This document shows positions 18,244 to 27,484 of a stretch of 64,000 nt of DNA, in pieces (positions within the stretch are counted from its first letter, which is position 1; each line of letters opens with the position of its first letter). This DNA comes from Methanospirillum purgamenti (GTDB taxonomy: Archaea; Halobacteriota; Methanomicrobia; Methanomicrobiales; Methanospirillaceae), in assembly GCF_018502485.1 (NCBI RefSeq), contig NZ_CP075546.1; one strand, written 5' to 3'. The position numbers and the translations under genes are program-made. The notes under the pieces were generated by a model. It was not told the DNA's origin, did no database searches, and was given only the letters and a program-made list of their open reading frames with translations.

Positions 18244-19029
18244 ATGAAAGTGATTACACTCATTGCGATATTCATTCTTATTACAGGTGCTTTGGTAATC
18301 TTTCTCCCTGAAATTGCAGGAATGAATCAACCTGCTGAATTTTTAAGTTCCAGTCTGAACCAGGTTGGAGACCTTTCTGCACAGGTAGGAATCAAGGATG
18401 TCGCATCACTCGCATATGATACATCACTCTCAATAAAACCTGACAATTATGATTCCCTGGAAGAAAAAGGAGATATTCTTGCATCCAGTGGAAAACACCT
18501 TGAAGCGCTGACCGTTTATACAAAAACACTGGAACAGAATCCAAACAATCTTGCGGTGATGAAAAAGAAATCGGATGTGCTAAAAACACTTGGTAGGACA
18601 GAAGAATCACGTGATTTATTGCTGAAAATTGCATACGCTCAGCCAGCAGATATGTCAGATCAACTGACGATTGTCCAGTCTTCAATATCATCCGGCCAGT
18701 ACACACAAGCGATTCATAAAACCGACGAAATTCTCAAGAACCAGCCAAATAATCCGGATGTCTGGGAATTACGGGGAGATGCCTACATTGGTCTTGCGAC
18801 AGCGAATTCATCGCTGATGAACCAGCTCAGTGTACTACAGACAGGTTCTCGAGCTGATTCTGATGATGTTCATGATGTTTTGAATAAAAACCAGGCGTTT
18901 TCTGACGGAATCCAGAGTTATCGTCAGGCACTTGAGCTGGATCCGATGAGATCAACTGATTTAAGTCAAAAGATATTCACAAATCTTCAGGGTTTTGATA
19001 TCATGATACAATCCGGGGATCTATTATAG
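18244..19029 (+). CDS. TPR protein with N-terminal membrane anchor
   Basis: A 261-residue protein. Residues 3-25 are hydrophobic (VITLIAIFILITGALVIFL) and probably form a signal-anchor. Three or more TPR units follow, for example Y-D-S-L-E-E-K-G-D-I-L-A-S-S-G-K-H-L-E-A-L and N-N-P-D-V-W-E-L-R-G-D-A-Y-I-G-L. It has no catalytic motif. It is the first of two consecutive TPR genes, separated from the next by 245 bases that contain a strong hairpin. A TATA-like AT stretch lies at about 18210-18225. Confidence 0.78.
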   Translation: MKVITLIAIFILITGALVIFLPEIAGMNQPAEFLSSSLNQVGDLSAQVGIKDVASLAYDTSLSIKPDNYDSLEEKGDILASSGKHLEALTVYTKTLEQNPNNLAVMKKKSDVLKTLGRTEESRDLLLKIAYAQPADMSDQLTIVQSSISSGQYTQAIHKTDEILKNQPNNPDVWELRGDAYIGLATANSSLMNQLSVLQTGSRADSDDVHDVLNKNQAFSDGIQSYRQALELDPMRSTDLSQKIFTNLQGFDIMIQSGDLL

Positions 19030-19112
19030 TGCCCTACACAGCATCCTGAAAATAATGGTAGTAAAACGGAGATTGTTTCAAGACGTGCGCACCAAAAACG
19101 CTACATAGATAT

Positions 19113-19150
19113 CTGCAAAACATTCTCGAATATACCAGAATGTTTTGCAG
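19113..19150. repeat. Perfect 14-bp inverted repeat between two TPR genes
   Basis: Arms ctgcaaaacattct (19113-19126) and agaatgttttgcag (19137-19150) flank a 10-base loop. No T-run follows on the plus strand, so it is not a standard terminator. The rest of the 19030-19274 gap is AT-rich with no gene I can support; a 64-codon minus-strand frame there looks random. Confidence 0.7.
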
Positions 19151-19274
19151 GATAGTATACAATAACAAGATCATATAGTATAATGGATTGAGATCTATGA
19201 AAATAATAAAAATAATAAAAATACACATTCTTCTTTTTCTTCCTGTGGTTTCCGGATATCAGGAGTGAAAAGAC

Positions 19275-20570
19275 ATGGGGTGGATGTCAGGAAGTGATTC
19301 AGATTCATGTTTTCAAAAAGGGATGAAACTCGTCAATAAAAAAAGATACGAGGAGGCTGTTCAACAATTTCACCGGGGTATAGAGTGTGATAAAGGCCAT
19401 TCAAATTGCTGGTACGGACTTGGAGAAGCACTTTCAGGCGTAAAAAAATATACCCAGGCAGAAGAATGCTATACCCGGGCATTCGAAATTAATCCTGACA
19501 ATGATGATTACCTGATAGGGAAAGCATTAAATCTCCGTAACCTTGCCTTGATGGAAAAAGAGCCCTTAAAGTGCTTTGAAGCAATTGAATGCTGTAATAA
19601 AGTGCTGACCAGGAATCATGATTATGTTCCGGCACTCCATGCCAAAGGGCTGACACTCTGGACATTGAATAAAAGGGATGATGCGATTGAATATTTTGAT
19701 AAAGCCCTGAAACTGGATAAAAATTATGATTATCCCTATGAGTTAAAAGGAAAATACTTTTTTGATCAACGAAAATATCACGATGCGATTGATGCATATG
19801 AAATTGCATTGAAAAAAAGTCCTCGTGATCCGGACATTCTGCTCTCTGAAGGTCGCTGTTTGATGAAGATTGGTGCATACCACCTTGCGATAAAATGCTT
19901 TCAGTTGGTCATTAAACAGAGGGGTGATGATCCTCATGCATATGTCCTTCTTGGGAACTCATACAAGGTATTAAAGCAGTTTGATGACGCAATTGAAGCA
20001 TATGAGCAGGCATTAGAGATTAATCCGGATAACAAAACCTACAAGATGCAGATCGCTGAAGCCTATCTTCTACAGGGAAATATTTGTCTGCATAAAGACA
20101 AAGATCCGCAAACCGCCATTGAATATTTTAATAAGACTCTGGAAATTGCCCCACGATATTCTGCGGCCTGGTTTTCAAAATCGATTGCATACCGCAAGAT
20201 GGGAGGGTACCGGAATTCTTTGAATGCCATGCTGAAAACAATTGAAATTGATCCAAATAATGCCCACGCCTATTTTGAGATGGGGAAAACCCTGAAAAGC
20301 ATGGGTAATGAGACTGAAGCAATTGACTGTTTTCTTCAGGCCATCCGGATTGATCCCTCATATACTGAAGCAATGTACATTTTAGGAAACATCCTCGTTG
20401 ATGCAGGCAGACCAAGTACGGCGATCACCTACTTTGATCAGATCATCGATAAAGATCCTGGATCTTCCATTGCCTGGTACGCAAAAGGGAAGGCATTAAA
20501 ATTAATGAATGAAACCAGGGAAGCAAATATCTGTTTTGAGCGGGCAGGCAAGATAGCAGTATCAAAATAG
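19275..20570 (+). CDS. Cytoplasmic TPR-repeat protein
   Basis: A 431-residue protein built almost entirely from about eleven TPR units of 34 residues. Canonical W-x-x-x-G-x-x-L and A-x-x-x-Y-x-x-A-L positions recur, such as A-W-F-S-K-S-I-A-Y-R-K-M-G-G-Y and A-Y-F-E-M-G-K-T-L-K-S-M-G-N-E. There is no signal peptide. Three cysteines per early repeat are notable. TPR proteins of this type are very abundant in Methanospirillum and relatives and act as protein-binding scaffolds; no partner is suggested by the neighbours. Confidence 0.85.
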   Translation: MGWMSGSDSDSCFQKGMKLVNKKRYEEAVQQFHRGIECDKGHSNCWYGLGEALSGVKKYTQAEECYTRAFEINPDNDDYLIGKALNLRNLALMEKEPLKCFEAIECCNKVLTRNHDYVPALHAKGLTLWTLNKRDDAIEYFDKALKLDKNYDYPYELKGKYFFDQRKYHDAIDAYEIALKKSPRDPDILLSEGRCLMKIGAYHLAIKCFQLVIKQRGDDPHAYVLLGNSYKVLKQFDDAIEAYEQALEINPDNKTYKMQIAEAYLLQGNICLHKDKDPQTAIEYFNKTLEIAPRYSAAWFSKSIAYRKMGGYRNSLNAMLKTIEIDPNNAHAYFEMGKTLKSMGNETEAIDCFLQAIRIDPSYTEAMYILGNILVDAGRPSTAITYFDQIIDKDPGSSIAWYAKGKALKLMNETREANICFERAGKIAVSK

Positions 20571-20605
20571 AATATTTCGGGATATTAAAAACCTGAAATT
20601 TTTTT

Positions 20606-21100
20606 TTAGAAAAATTCACCCTGTATCTGAATTATTTCAGCACTATCAGCAGCCTGTGCATATGCATCAAGTGGCTCACGGTTTAGTTCCAAAAACCTGA
20701 TACCCCATGATATCTTGCTGAGTAGCATTTCAGCCTGGGATGATTCTCCTAAAATGACAAGGGTAGCTGCCATTGCTTCTGCAGAAGTCAGGCGAAACGG
20801 CCTCCCAAAGTTTACCGGATTTGCAGCCAGAAGATAAGGAAGAGCACGTTTAAACCTCCATGATCTCACCTGATCTGTATCCAGGACTTCCCATGAACAG
20901 TCAAGAGCGGTGATGGTCTTTGTCTTTTCCCGGTCAGCAGGGGAGAGGGCCTGCTCGGCTGTCGGGTCAAGGATGAGACTGTTTCGGGGAATTGATGAAA
21001 GCCGGGAGAAAAGTCTGACCATTCCGGCTCGTTCAAGTTTTTTCATCGTACATTTTTTGGGATCACAGGAGTTGTCCCGGTATGAAAGCAAGGGGATCAT
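20606..21100 (-). CDS. tsr3: Tsr3-family rRNA aminocarboxypropyltransferase (DUF367)
   Basis: A 164-residue archaeal homologue of Tsr3, which transfers the aminocarboxypropyl group from SAM to a hypermodified uridine in small-subunit rRNA. The N-terminal C-D-P-K-K-C-T-x-x-K-L motif (about residues 12-22), the S-x-x-x-L-D-P region, the A-L-D-C-S-W motif near 67, and R-x-L-P-x-L-L-A-A-N-P-V-N-F-G near 86-100 are family hallmarks. The start overlaps the stop of ribL by 1 base, and the gene closes a four-gene minus-strand operon with ribL, a JAMM protein and a DHPS-like gene. Confidence 0.92.
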   Translation of the reverse strand: MIPLLSYRDNSCDPKKCTMKKLERAGMVRLFSRLSSIPRNSLILDPTAEQALSPADREKTKTITALDCSWEVLDTDQVRSWRFKRALPYLLAANPVNFGRPFRLTSAEAMAATLVILGESSQAEMLLSKISWGIRFLELNREPLDAYAQAADSAEIIQIQGEFF

Positions 21101-21570
21101 TACTCATCACATCCTGATGAATGATCTCCTGGCTCTATGTGCCGTTTCATGGCGTCAGACCTTCGGATAACCTCCTGTACAATGTCACGGGAGCTGGTAA
21201 AAGGAGAATTCGTGAATGCAGATATCCTGACAACTTTTGTCTGCATTCCCTGTTTTTCAAGAGTCTGCTCCAGAATTTCCGGATTGAAATGCTGATTACA
21301 CCCTAAGGTGATGATATCAGGATTTAATTCCCTGATTGGCCTGTACATATCAGTAAGGTCCCCTAAGATGGCTTTGGTAACCGGCCGAAGTGCTTCTACC
21401 ATGCATCGCCGCTGCTCTTCAGGGATGACCGGCCTTGGTTTGTGCCTGATGTTCGCATCACGGGCAATGATGACATAGAGTTCATCCCCGAGTTGTGCTG
21501 ATTCTTTGAGATACCAGAGATGACCGGGATGTAAGATGTCAAAGGTTCCGGTTGCAACCACCCGGATCAT
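21100..21570 (-). CDS. ribL: Archaeal FAD synthase (FMN adenylyltransferase)
   Basis: A 156-residue nucleotidyltransferase that makes FAD from FMN and ATP. The HxGH nucleotide-binding motif is in GTFDILHPGH (residues 8-17), followed by L-x-E-S-A-Q-L-G-D-E-L-Y-V, and the late I-S-x-T-x-(S)-S-R-D signature appears as F-T-S-S-R-D-I-V near residue 130. This combination matches RibL rather than glycerol-3-phosphate cytidylyltransferase, although the latter remains an alternative on motif alone. It overlaps the JAMM gene by 4 bases and tsr3 by 1, consistent with translational coupling. Confidence 0.87.
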   Translation of the reverse strand: MIRVVATGTFDILHPGHLWYLKESAQLGDELYVIIARDANIRHKPRPVIPEEQRRCMVEALRPVTKAILGDLTDMYRPIRELNPDIITLGCNQHFNPEILEQTLEKQGMQTKVVRISAFTNSPFTSSRDIVQEVIRRSDAMKRHIEPGDHSSGCDE

Positions 21571-21938
21571 GGTACCACCTCAAGAGTGACGGGAGTCCCA
21601 TCCGGATAAAAACACCGCCAGTCATCTGGTCCGTACGGGTATCCCACGATGATATGACAACTCCCACTTACGGAAAAAAACCGGATATCAGCATCAGACG
21701 GCCATATTGCACCATTCGGATGACTATGAGCGCTCCCGGTTATTCCCAGATGGAGAGGGACCATCTCAAAAGGAACCTGGGCACTTGCTTCACCCCCGAT
21801 TGATCCTGGTATCAGGTGGACTTCAGATATGACACCTGACTCTGCAGAGAGTAGTGCGGCAAATTCCCGTGGATGTGATTCACGTCCCATTGCCAGCAGG
21901 AGATCAAGGGTATTTCTATGTATTGCGGAAATATTCAT
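21567..21938 (-). CDS. JAMM/MPN-domain metalloprotease-like protein
   Basis: A 123-residue stand-alone JAB1/MPN domain. The zinc and catalytic residues of the JAMM motif are present: Glu25 in P-R-E-F-A-A-L-L, His71 and His73 in SAHSHPNG, Ser81 and Asp84 in WPSDAD. Archaeal relatives cleave ubiquitin-like SAMP conjugates, so a desampylase role is plausible, though substrate is not shown here. It sits between a DHPS-like gene and ribL in a tightly packed operon (4-base overlap with ribL). Confidence 0.88.
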   Translation of the reverse strand: MNISAIHRNTLDLLLAMGRESHPREFAALLSAESGVISEVHLIPGSIGGEASAQVPFEMVPLHLGITGSAHSHPNGAIWPSDADIRFFSVSGSCHIIVGYPYGPDDWRCFYPDGTPVTLEVVP

Positions 21939-21994
21939 ACTACTGCTCGTAATCCTTCGTATTCATCGGTCCTGATTATACAAGGCTATTGTGC

Positions 21995-23413
21995 TCAGAA
22001 CGGTCCGTCCTGTTCAAAACTTCTATTGAACCGAAGAGATAACTCAGCCTTGTAGAGTTCAGCACCAAGGTACCCAGCATGATCAAACAAAGAGACCCCG
22101 TCTCCCTGTATTATTGTGAATAATACATCCTGCCAATTGGAGCCCTTAATCGCCGTACCGTTCCTGACTGCAACGATGTATTCACCTTCAACACCTATCC
22201 GAAAGTTCCCTCGTGGATCATATACTATTTCCCGGGGCATGGATTCAGCCATAATAACATGATTATATTCCAAAGGTGGTTCTCTTCGTCGCCTCTTTTC
22301 TTTGATACAGAACAGATCAATACCAAGATCCTTCGGGTAGGGCCTTCCTTCCATTAATGCCATCATGTTTATGGCAGACCGCATTTCTGATATGCATCCG
22401 GCTGTTTTGTCACTGTGCTCACTGCAAAAAATCACAGATGCATGAGTTTCATACGCCATTCCGGCAAGAAGGGCACACATCCCGACTGAATCGGCATCCA
22501 GAAGTTCAATGACATTTCCTGCACCAAAGAAGAGAGGAACCCCTGGTTTTTGAAACTGGGAGAGTGATTGAACAAATCCTGAACCACAAGGCTGGAGAAC
22601 CGGGTCTGCGATTATGTCCTGTATACCAAAATCCAGTGCCTGCCTGATATTTGACTCAAGGCCAGCATTTCCAGGAACAATTACCGCTGCACATCCTGCT
22701 TTTGCAACATCGCTCCCGATATCTTTCATATTCTCTTCCTGGAGAGAGAGAATGAGGTCTGCCCGAAAGAGTGCTGCTGCGATGAGGGCAGGATCCTGGG
22801 AATCAATGGCAAGTGGTCTGTCAAGGTCTGCAAGCTGGGAAAAGACTGCGCGAACATCATCCGGGCATGCGTCAAATCCAAATCCGAGATCAACGATATC
22901 GGCTCCTCTGTCAAAAAAATCACTCACTTTCTGCCTGATATCCGGTGTCCGGTGGGCATCCATAATCTCTGCCAGGACTTTTATCCTGGTCTTTCCACCA
23001 ATTTTCACTCCCCGGATACAGAAGGCAGGTTCACCTTCCACTTCCCTGTCAGCGATTTTTTTGTATGCCTCTTTTTTTCGCTCGCCGGAGAGGAATTCAT
23101 CAGCCGGAACCTCTCTGGATAGTGGAATCTTGCCAATGAGCGGGAGGACCATTCTCAAGTCTGCTGCATGCCGCGGCCCACGATATACCGGGATTCCGGT
23201 TTCGTCTTCAACACTCTGAAATGATGCAGTACACATTCCTGAAATGAGTACCATATCATACGACTCTCCTGAACGCAGGATGGAGAGAAGTTTTTCCGGA
23301 GAGAGAAATGATGCAAGTTCACCAGTAACAACTACATCCGCGTCAAATCCCTTTGCAGCATCACATACCATGGTATACGTAACCCTTCCGGTAGGCAGTA
23401 GGATCCTCATCAC
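21995..23413 (-). CDS. Dihydropteroate synthase-related protein (TIGR00284-like)
   Basis: A 472-residue protein of the methanogen DHPS-related family. A pterin-binding TIM-barrel segment lies in the middle (about residues 145-310): K-I-K/R-V-L-A-E-I-M-D-A-H, F-F-D-R-G-A-D-I-V-D-L-G-F-G-F-D and P-L-A-I-D-S-Q-D-P. The N-terminal 140 residues and C-terminal 160 residues are extra to bacterial FolP and typical for the methanogen family. A role in tetrahydromethanopterin synthesis is inferred from the family. It is the first gene of the ribL operon and is divergent from the PHP gene. ATG 23410 is an alternative start. Confidence 0.88.
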   Translation of the reverse strand: MMRILLPTGRVTYTMVCDAAKGFDADVVVTGELASFLSPEKLLSILRSGESYDMVLISGMCTASFQSVEDETGIPVYRGPRHAADLRMVLPLIGKIPLSREVPADEFLSGERKKEAYKKIADREVEGEPAFCIRGVKIGGKTRIKVLAEIMDAHRTPDIRQKVSDFFDRGADIVDLGFGFDACPDDVRAVFSQLADLDRPLAIDSQDPALIAAALFRADLILSLQEENMKDIGSDVAKAGCAAVIVPGNAGLESNIRQALDFGIQDIIADPVLQPCGSGFVQSLSQFQKPGVPLFFGAGNVIELLDADSVGMCALLAGMAYETHASVIFCSEHSDKTAGCISEMRSAINMMALMEGRPYPKDLGIDLFCIKEKRRRREPPLEYNHVIMAESMPREIVYDPRGNFRIGVEGEYIVAVRNGTAIKGSNWQDVLFTIIQGDGVSLFDHAGYLGAELYKAELSLRFNRSFEQDGPF

Positions 23414-23458
23414 CCTTTCCTTAATACCGGTGAGATAAAAAGAATAGTGTAGTCAGGG

Positions 23459-24124
23459 ATGCTCACAGCCGATCTCCATATTCATACTTCCTGTTCTAAA
23501 GACGGGGAGAGTTCAGTAGCACAGGTTCTTGCCACCGCTGCAGCGGTTGGAATAGATGTCATCGCAATCACGGACCATGACACCATGGACGGGTACCAGA
23601 TAGCCAGGGAAATCGCTTCTGAGGTTCTGGTAATCCCTGGTGTTGAAGTGTCAACAAAAGACGGACACCTGATAGCGCTTGGAGTTACAACTGCTCCAGA
23701 ACCAGGTATGCCAGTCCTGGATACCATAATAAAAGTGCATCAGGCCGGTGGAGTTACCATTCTGCCCCATCCATTCCACCGGTACAGGCATGGTGCAGCC
23801 CTGAAATGTTTTGAAGCATTTGGTGCTGCTGATGCAATAGAAGTATACAACAGCCGGTATGTTATTCCCCATGCAAACCAGCGGGCGATGCGACTTGCAC
23901 GCAAGATGGGAAAACCTGCAGTTGCCGGTAGTGATGCCCATAATGCCAGGTTTATCGGGTATGGAAGAACCCTGATAGATGCTGAGAAAGATATCGGATC
24001 CATCCTCAATGCAATCAGGGATGGAAAAACACAGCCGGCAGGAAGAAAAACTCCGGTCAGAATTTATACCAAACAGTCATTGCGGAATTCATGGCGGAAG
24101 ATCCGGGGCAGACTTCACAAGTAA
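23459..24124 (+). CDS. PHP-domain metal-dependent phosphoesterase
   Basis: A 221-residue PHP protein. The four PHP motifs are visible: D-L-H-I-H-T at residues 5-10, AITDHDTMDGY near 37-47, the central P-G-V-E-V-S-T with L-P-H-P-F-H-R near 100-106, and the late AGSDAHNA near 160-167. Such single-domain proteins hydrolyse nucleotide or oligonucleotide phosphates, but the substrate here is unknown. The coding end overlaps the truA start by 34 bases, which supports co-transcription. Confidence 0.88.
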   Translation: MLTADLHIHTSCSKDGESSVAQVLATAAAVGIDVIAITDHDTMDGYQIAREIASEVLVIPGVEVSTKDGHLIALGVTTAPEPGMPVLDTIIKVHQAGGVTILPHPFHRYRHGAALKCFEAFGAADAIEVYNSRYVIPHANQRAMRLARKMGKPAVAGSDAHNARFIGYGRTLIDAEKDIGSILNAIRDGKTQPAGRKTPVRIYTKQSLRNSWRKIRGRLHK

Positions 24125-24909
24125 GGCTGGCATTTCAGATCGGATATATCGGGACCGGCTCCTTTGGTTCACAATACCAGCCAGACAGGCGGACCATAGA
24201 AGGAGAGATTGAAGCGGCATGTATCAGGGCAGGAATAATTACAAACCGGCAGGAATCCCGGCTTGCCCTGTCTGGGAGAACAGACCGGGGAGTGCATGCC
24301 AGGTGTCAGATACTTGCATTGTCAACATCCAACCCAGACCGGGCCATCAGGGCTATAAATGGTCAGCTCCCTCCGGATATCTGGGTGACATCATGGAGTT
24401 ATGCACCGGAAACGTTCTATCCGAGGTATGATGTTATCAACCGGACATACCGGTTTTACTTTTCACAGGTTCCTTCAGACATTGATGCAATGAAGGATGT
24501 TGCTCCCCTTTTTCTCGGAAAACATGATTTTACCTGTTTTGCCCGGATAGAGCCAGGAAAAACACCTGAAAAGACAATCGATGCTGTTGAGATATCGTAC
24601 GATGAATCCGGATTATGGCTTGAGATTACTGCACAGAGCTTTTTATGGCATATGGTCAGGTGCATTGCTTCATCATTAATACAGGTATCAGAAGGCACCC
24701 TATCACGATCAGGTCTAGAGAAGTACCTCTCCGGTGCATGCAAAAATAAGATAAAACCAGCTCCCCCTGATGGATTGATCCTCTGGGATGTGAAAACAGA
24801 TCTTGACTGGCAGGAGATGAATGTGCCCGGTTTAAAAACGAGAAGATTACAAAACCAGGCAGAAGAACTGTTGCTGCTTGGAAAGGTCTATTCTCTCCTG
24901 GTTCCCTGA
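24091..24909 (+). CDS. truA: tRNA pseudouridine(38-40) synthase
   Basis: A 272-residue enzyme that converts uridines 38-40 of the tRNA anticodon arm to pseudouridine. The catalytic aspartate is in LSGRTDRGVHA (residues 64-74), and the family motifs N-x-L-P-x-D-I/W (NGQLPPDIW), R-Y-D-V-I-N-R-T-Y-R-F and F-L-W-H-M-V-R-C-I are present. The size is typical for archaeal TruA. The start at 24091 lies inside the end of the PHP gene, giving a 34-base overlap; a later start would shorten the first beta strand (Y-I-G-T-G-S-F-G-S-Q). Confidence 0.92.
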   Translation: MAEDPGQTSQVRLAFQIGYIGTGSFGSQYQPDRRTIEGEIEAACIRAGIITNRQESRLALSGRTDRGVHARCQILALSTSNPDRAIRAINGQLPPDIWVTSWSYAPETFYPRYDVINRTYRFYFSQVPSDIDAMKDVAPLFLGKHDFTCFARIEPGKTPEKTIDAVEISYDESGLWLEITAQSFLWHMVRCIASSLIQVSEGTLSRSGLEKYLSGACKNKIKPAPPDGLILWDVKTDLDWQEMNVPGLKTRRLQNQAEELLLLGKVYSLLVP

Positions 24910-24912
24910 TGG

Positions 24913-25485
24913 TTACAGATCCTGCTCGACCTTGTGAATCATGGTTTTGATATCAAGCCAGATGATCAGATCACTTTTATCACGATCACCGGTTTTCACT
25001 TTTTTCCGGATGATACCTAGGATATCACGGTCACTGCTCTTTGATGCATGGGTATCCTTATCGATATCTTCCTCTGTGTATGTTGAAACGGCCAGGACAT
25101 CATCAACTAAAACCCCGATCATCTTCTCCGAAACTGTTGCATCAAGAACGATAATACGGGATTTTTTCTTTCCATCTGCCTCCCGGGTAATGTTCATCAT
25201 TTCTTTAAGATCGATGATGGTTGTGATGATTCCACGCAGATCGATAATTCCTTTGATAAATGAAGGAGTATTGGGAAGAGGAGTAATTTCAGTATAATTG
25301 ATAACTTCCCTGGTTTCAAACAGGTCTATTGCAAACAACTCATTTCCGAGAATAAATTCGACAACCTGAAGATTCCCCACCCCTTTTGAACCAGCCCTGA
25401 TCTTTTTGACCGCCTGGTTTGTAATTTCCGGTACTTTTTCCACTGGTTCATCATGGCTTTGATAGTCTACAAGAAATGTCCCCAT
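24913..25485 (-). CDS. cheW: CheW-like chemotaxis coupling protein
   Basis: About 190 residues, of which the C-terminal 145 form a CheW domain: V-V-E-F-I-L-G-N-E-L-F-A-I-D-L near residue 41, I-T-P-L-P-N-T-P-S-F-I-K-G-I-I-D-L-R-G and I-T-T-I-I-D-L. A 35-residue N-terminal extension is not part of the domain. CheW links chemoreceptors to CheA kinase. I chose ATG 25485 because GGGAGATATT immediately precedes it; starts at 25497 and 25512 are also open. It stands alone, with no other che genes nearby except the chemoreceptor at 39.7 kb. Confidence 0.87.
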   Translation of the reverse strand: MGTFLVDYQSHDEPVEKVPEITNQAVKKIRAGSKGVGNLQVVEFILGNELFAIDLFETREVINYTEITPLPNTPSFIKGIIDLRGIITTIIDLKEMMNITREADGKKKSRIIVLDATVSEKMIGVLVDDVLAVSTYTEEDIDKDTHASKSSDRDILGIIRKKVKTGDRDKSDLIIWLDIKTMIHKVEQDL

Positions 25486-25669
25486 AATATCTCCCATATC
25501 ATAGCCGGGCATCCATCCGACATGCCGGGCATCCTCTTAGTTGTTATCGTATCAGGGTGCTCACGGATGAACTTTTCGCTCGAACAGGGAAAAAATGAGA
25601 CGAAAATTGTTCAGTATACCGGTTCTGAGAAGATGCTGTTTTCTGATATCACATATAACCTGTATCTGA

Positions 25670-27484
25670 ATGAAAGGTCCTCTTCCGGAAGATGTTCTCC
25701 ACAGATGGTTCGGGTACCGAACATTTCGGCCCGGTCAAAAGGAGATTATCACCCAGGTACTCAATGGCAGGGATGTCCTTGCGGTGATCGCAACCGGTGG
25801 AGGTAAGTCACTGTGCTATCAGATCCCGGCTCTCATCAGGGAGGGAACCGGAATTGTGTTATCCCCTCTGATTGCCCTTATGAAAGATCAGGTGGACTGT
25901 CTTGCTGAGTCCGGAATACCTGCAGCATTTTTAAACAGCACCCAGGATATCAAAGATAAACGCAGTGTTGAAGATGCCATTCGAACAGGAACCTTGAAAT
26001 TATTATATATATCTCCTGAACGGCTGGTCCAGCCGGCGTTTCTTGAGTTCCTCAAATCCATTCAAATCAGTCTTTTTGCGATAGATGAAGCCCATTGTAT
26101 CTCCCAGTGGGGTCATGAATTCAGGCCGGAATACCGCCAGCTTTCAATTATTCGAAAAACCTTTCAAGATGTCCCGATAATCGCCCTGACAGCAACCGCA
26201 ACTCCGTCAGTCCGTACAGATATTATCAATGAACTCAGTCTTTCAGACCCGGCGGTTTTTATTGGCTCTTTTAACCGCGAGAACCTGATCTACCGGATTG
26301 AAAAGAAAGAAGACGGTGAGCAGCAACTTGTCCATTTCCTGCAGGGTCACCCAAACGAATCAGGAATTATCTATTGCTTTTCAAAACGTCAGGTGACTGA
26401 TCTGGCAAAACTGCTTCAAAAGAATAAGTTTTCAGCACTTCCCTACCATGCTGATCTTCCAAAATCTGTCAGGCATGAAACCCAGGACCGGTTTCTCAGG
26501 GATGAAGTCAGAATAATTGTCGCAACCGTTGCATTCGGGATGGGAATTAATAAACCGGATGTCAGGTTTGTAGTTCATTATGACCTTCCAAAAAACCTTG
26601 AGCACTATTACCAGGAGACGGGACGGGCAGGACGTGACGGTGACCCTGCTGAATGTCTTCTTCTCTACTCAAGGGGCGATTTCAGAAAGATAGAGTATCT
26701 TATCGAACAGATGGCAGATGGAACAGAGCGGCAGGTAGGTCTTCGAAAACTTCACGAGATGGTCGGGTATTGTGAATCACGGGCCTGTCGCCGGGCCGTA
26801 TTGCTGACATATTTTGGAGAATCGTGGGACAAACCATCATGCGGGAACTGTGATTCCTGCCATTCCGGGCGGAAAACAATAGACGGCAGGGATATCCTGG
26901 CAACCATTTCTGCCTGTATGGAGGAGCTCAGAGATGATTACGGCGTCTCATATATTGCTGACATTCTTTCCGGAACTGTTGATGACAAAGTGATAACCAG
27001 AGGCCATGATACCTCTTCCTGTTTCGGGTCTGGGAAACCTCACCGGAGAGGCATGTGGGTATACTGGATTCGAGAACTCATCTCCTGTGGGTATCTGTCA
27101 CGGTATGGTTCCCGGTATCCGGTTGTCAGAAAAAATCCCCGGACTCGTGATGCTCTTGCTGGAAAAATTCCAGTCAGAATTGGTGAGCCTGAATTTCAGG
27201 CGGTACTAACCGATGAATCGGTGGGAAGCGAACCGACTCCTGCGGAGAATAATTTGTATGAGATCTTAAGAGATGTCAGGAAATTGCTTGCTGATGAGCA
27301 TGACATGCCTCCATTCAGGATCTTTCCAAATAAAACATTACGGGAGATGGCCAGAGTCAGACCCAGAAATCCTGATGATCTGCGCCATGTATATGGAGTC
27401 GGTGAACGCCGTCTCGAGCAGTACGGTCAGCCGTTTCTTGAGGCAATAAACGCGTATACCAGACATGAGGTGGCGAATGGCTGA
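25670..27484 (+). CDS. recQ: RecQ-family ATP-dependent DNA helicase
   Basis: A 604-residue superfamily 2 helicase. Motifs in order are F-R-P-G-Q (motif 0, residues 19-23), Walker A ATGGGKS (41-47), SPLIALMKDQV (Ia), AIDEAHCISQWGHEFRPEY (II and aromatic loop), LTATATP (III), and the V-A-F-G-M-G-I-N-K-P-D-V-R (V) and QETGRAGRDG (VI) motifs. A cysteine cluster (C-E-S-R-A-C...C-G-N-C-D-S-C) is the RecQ zinc-binding subdomain, and the last 80 residues resemble an HRDC domain. It acts in recombination repair. A preceding open frame upstream (25522-) is not convincing. Confidence 0.95.
   Translation: MKGPLPEDVLHRWFGYRTFRPGQKEIITQVLNGRDVLAVIATGGGKSLCYQIPALIREGTGIVLSPLIALMKDQVDCLAESGIPAAFLNSTQDIKDKRSVEDAIRTGTLKLLYISPERLVQPAFLEFLKSIQISLFAIDEAHCISQWGHEFRPEYRQLSIIRKTFQDVPIIALTATATPSVRTDIINELSLSDPAVFIGSFNRENLIYRIEKKEDGEQQLVHFLQGHPNESGIIYCFSKRQVTDLAKLLQKNKFSALPYHADLPKSVRHETQDRFLRDEVRIIVATVAFGMGINKPDVRFVVHYDLPKNLEHYYQETGRAGRDGDPAECLLLYSRGDFRKIEYLIEQMADGTERQVGLRKLHEMVGYCESRACRRAVLLTYFGESWDKPSCGNCDSCHSGRKTIDGRDILATISACMEELRDDYGVSYIADILSGTVDDKVITRGHDTSSCFGSGKPHRRGMWVYWIRELISCGYLSRYGSRYPVVRKNPRTRDALAGKIPVRIGEPEFQAVLTDESVGSEPTPAENNLYEILRDVRKLLADEHDMPPFRIFPNKTLREMARVRPRNPDDLRHVYGVGERRLEQYGQPFLEAINAYTRHEVANG

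Noticed and set aside
25522..25806. Possible short lipoprotein beginning M-P-G-I-L-L-V-V-I-V-S-G-C before recQ
   Set aside because: The lipobox-like start is attractive, but the frame runs deep into the recQ coding sequence and has no ribosome site or recognisable family; the real recQ frame explains the bases after 25670.
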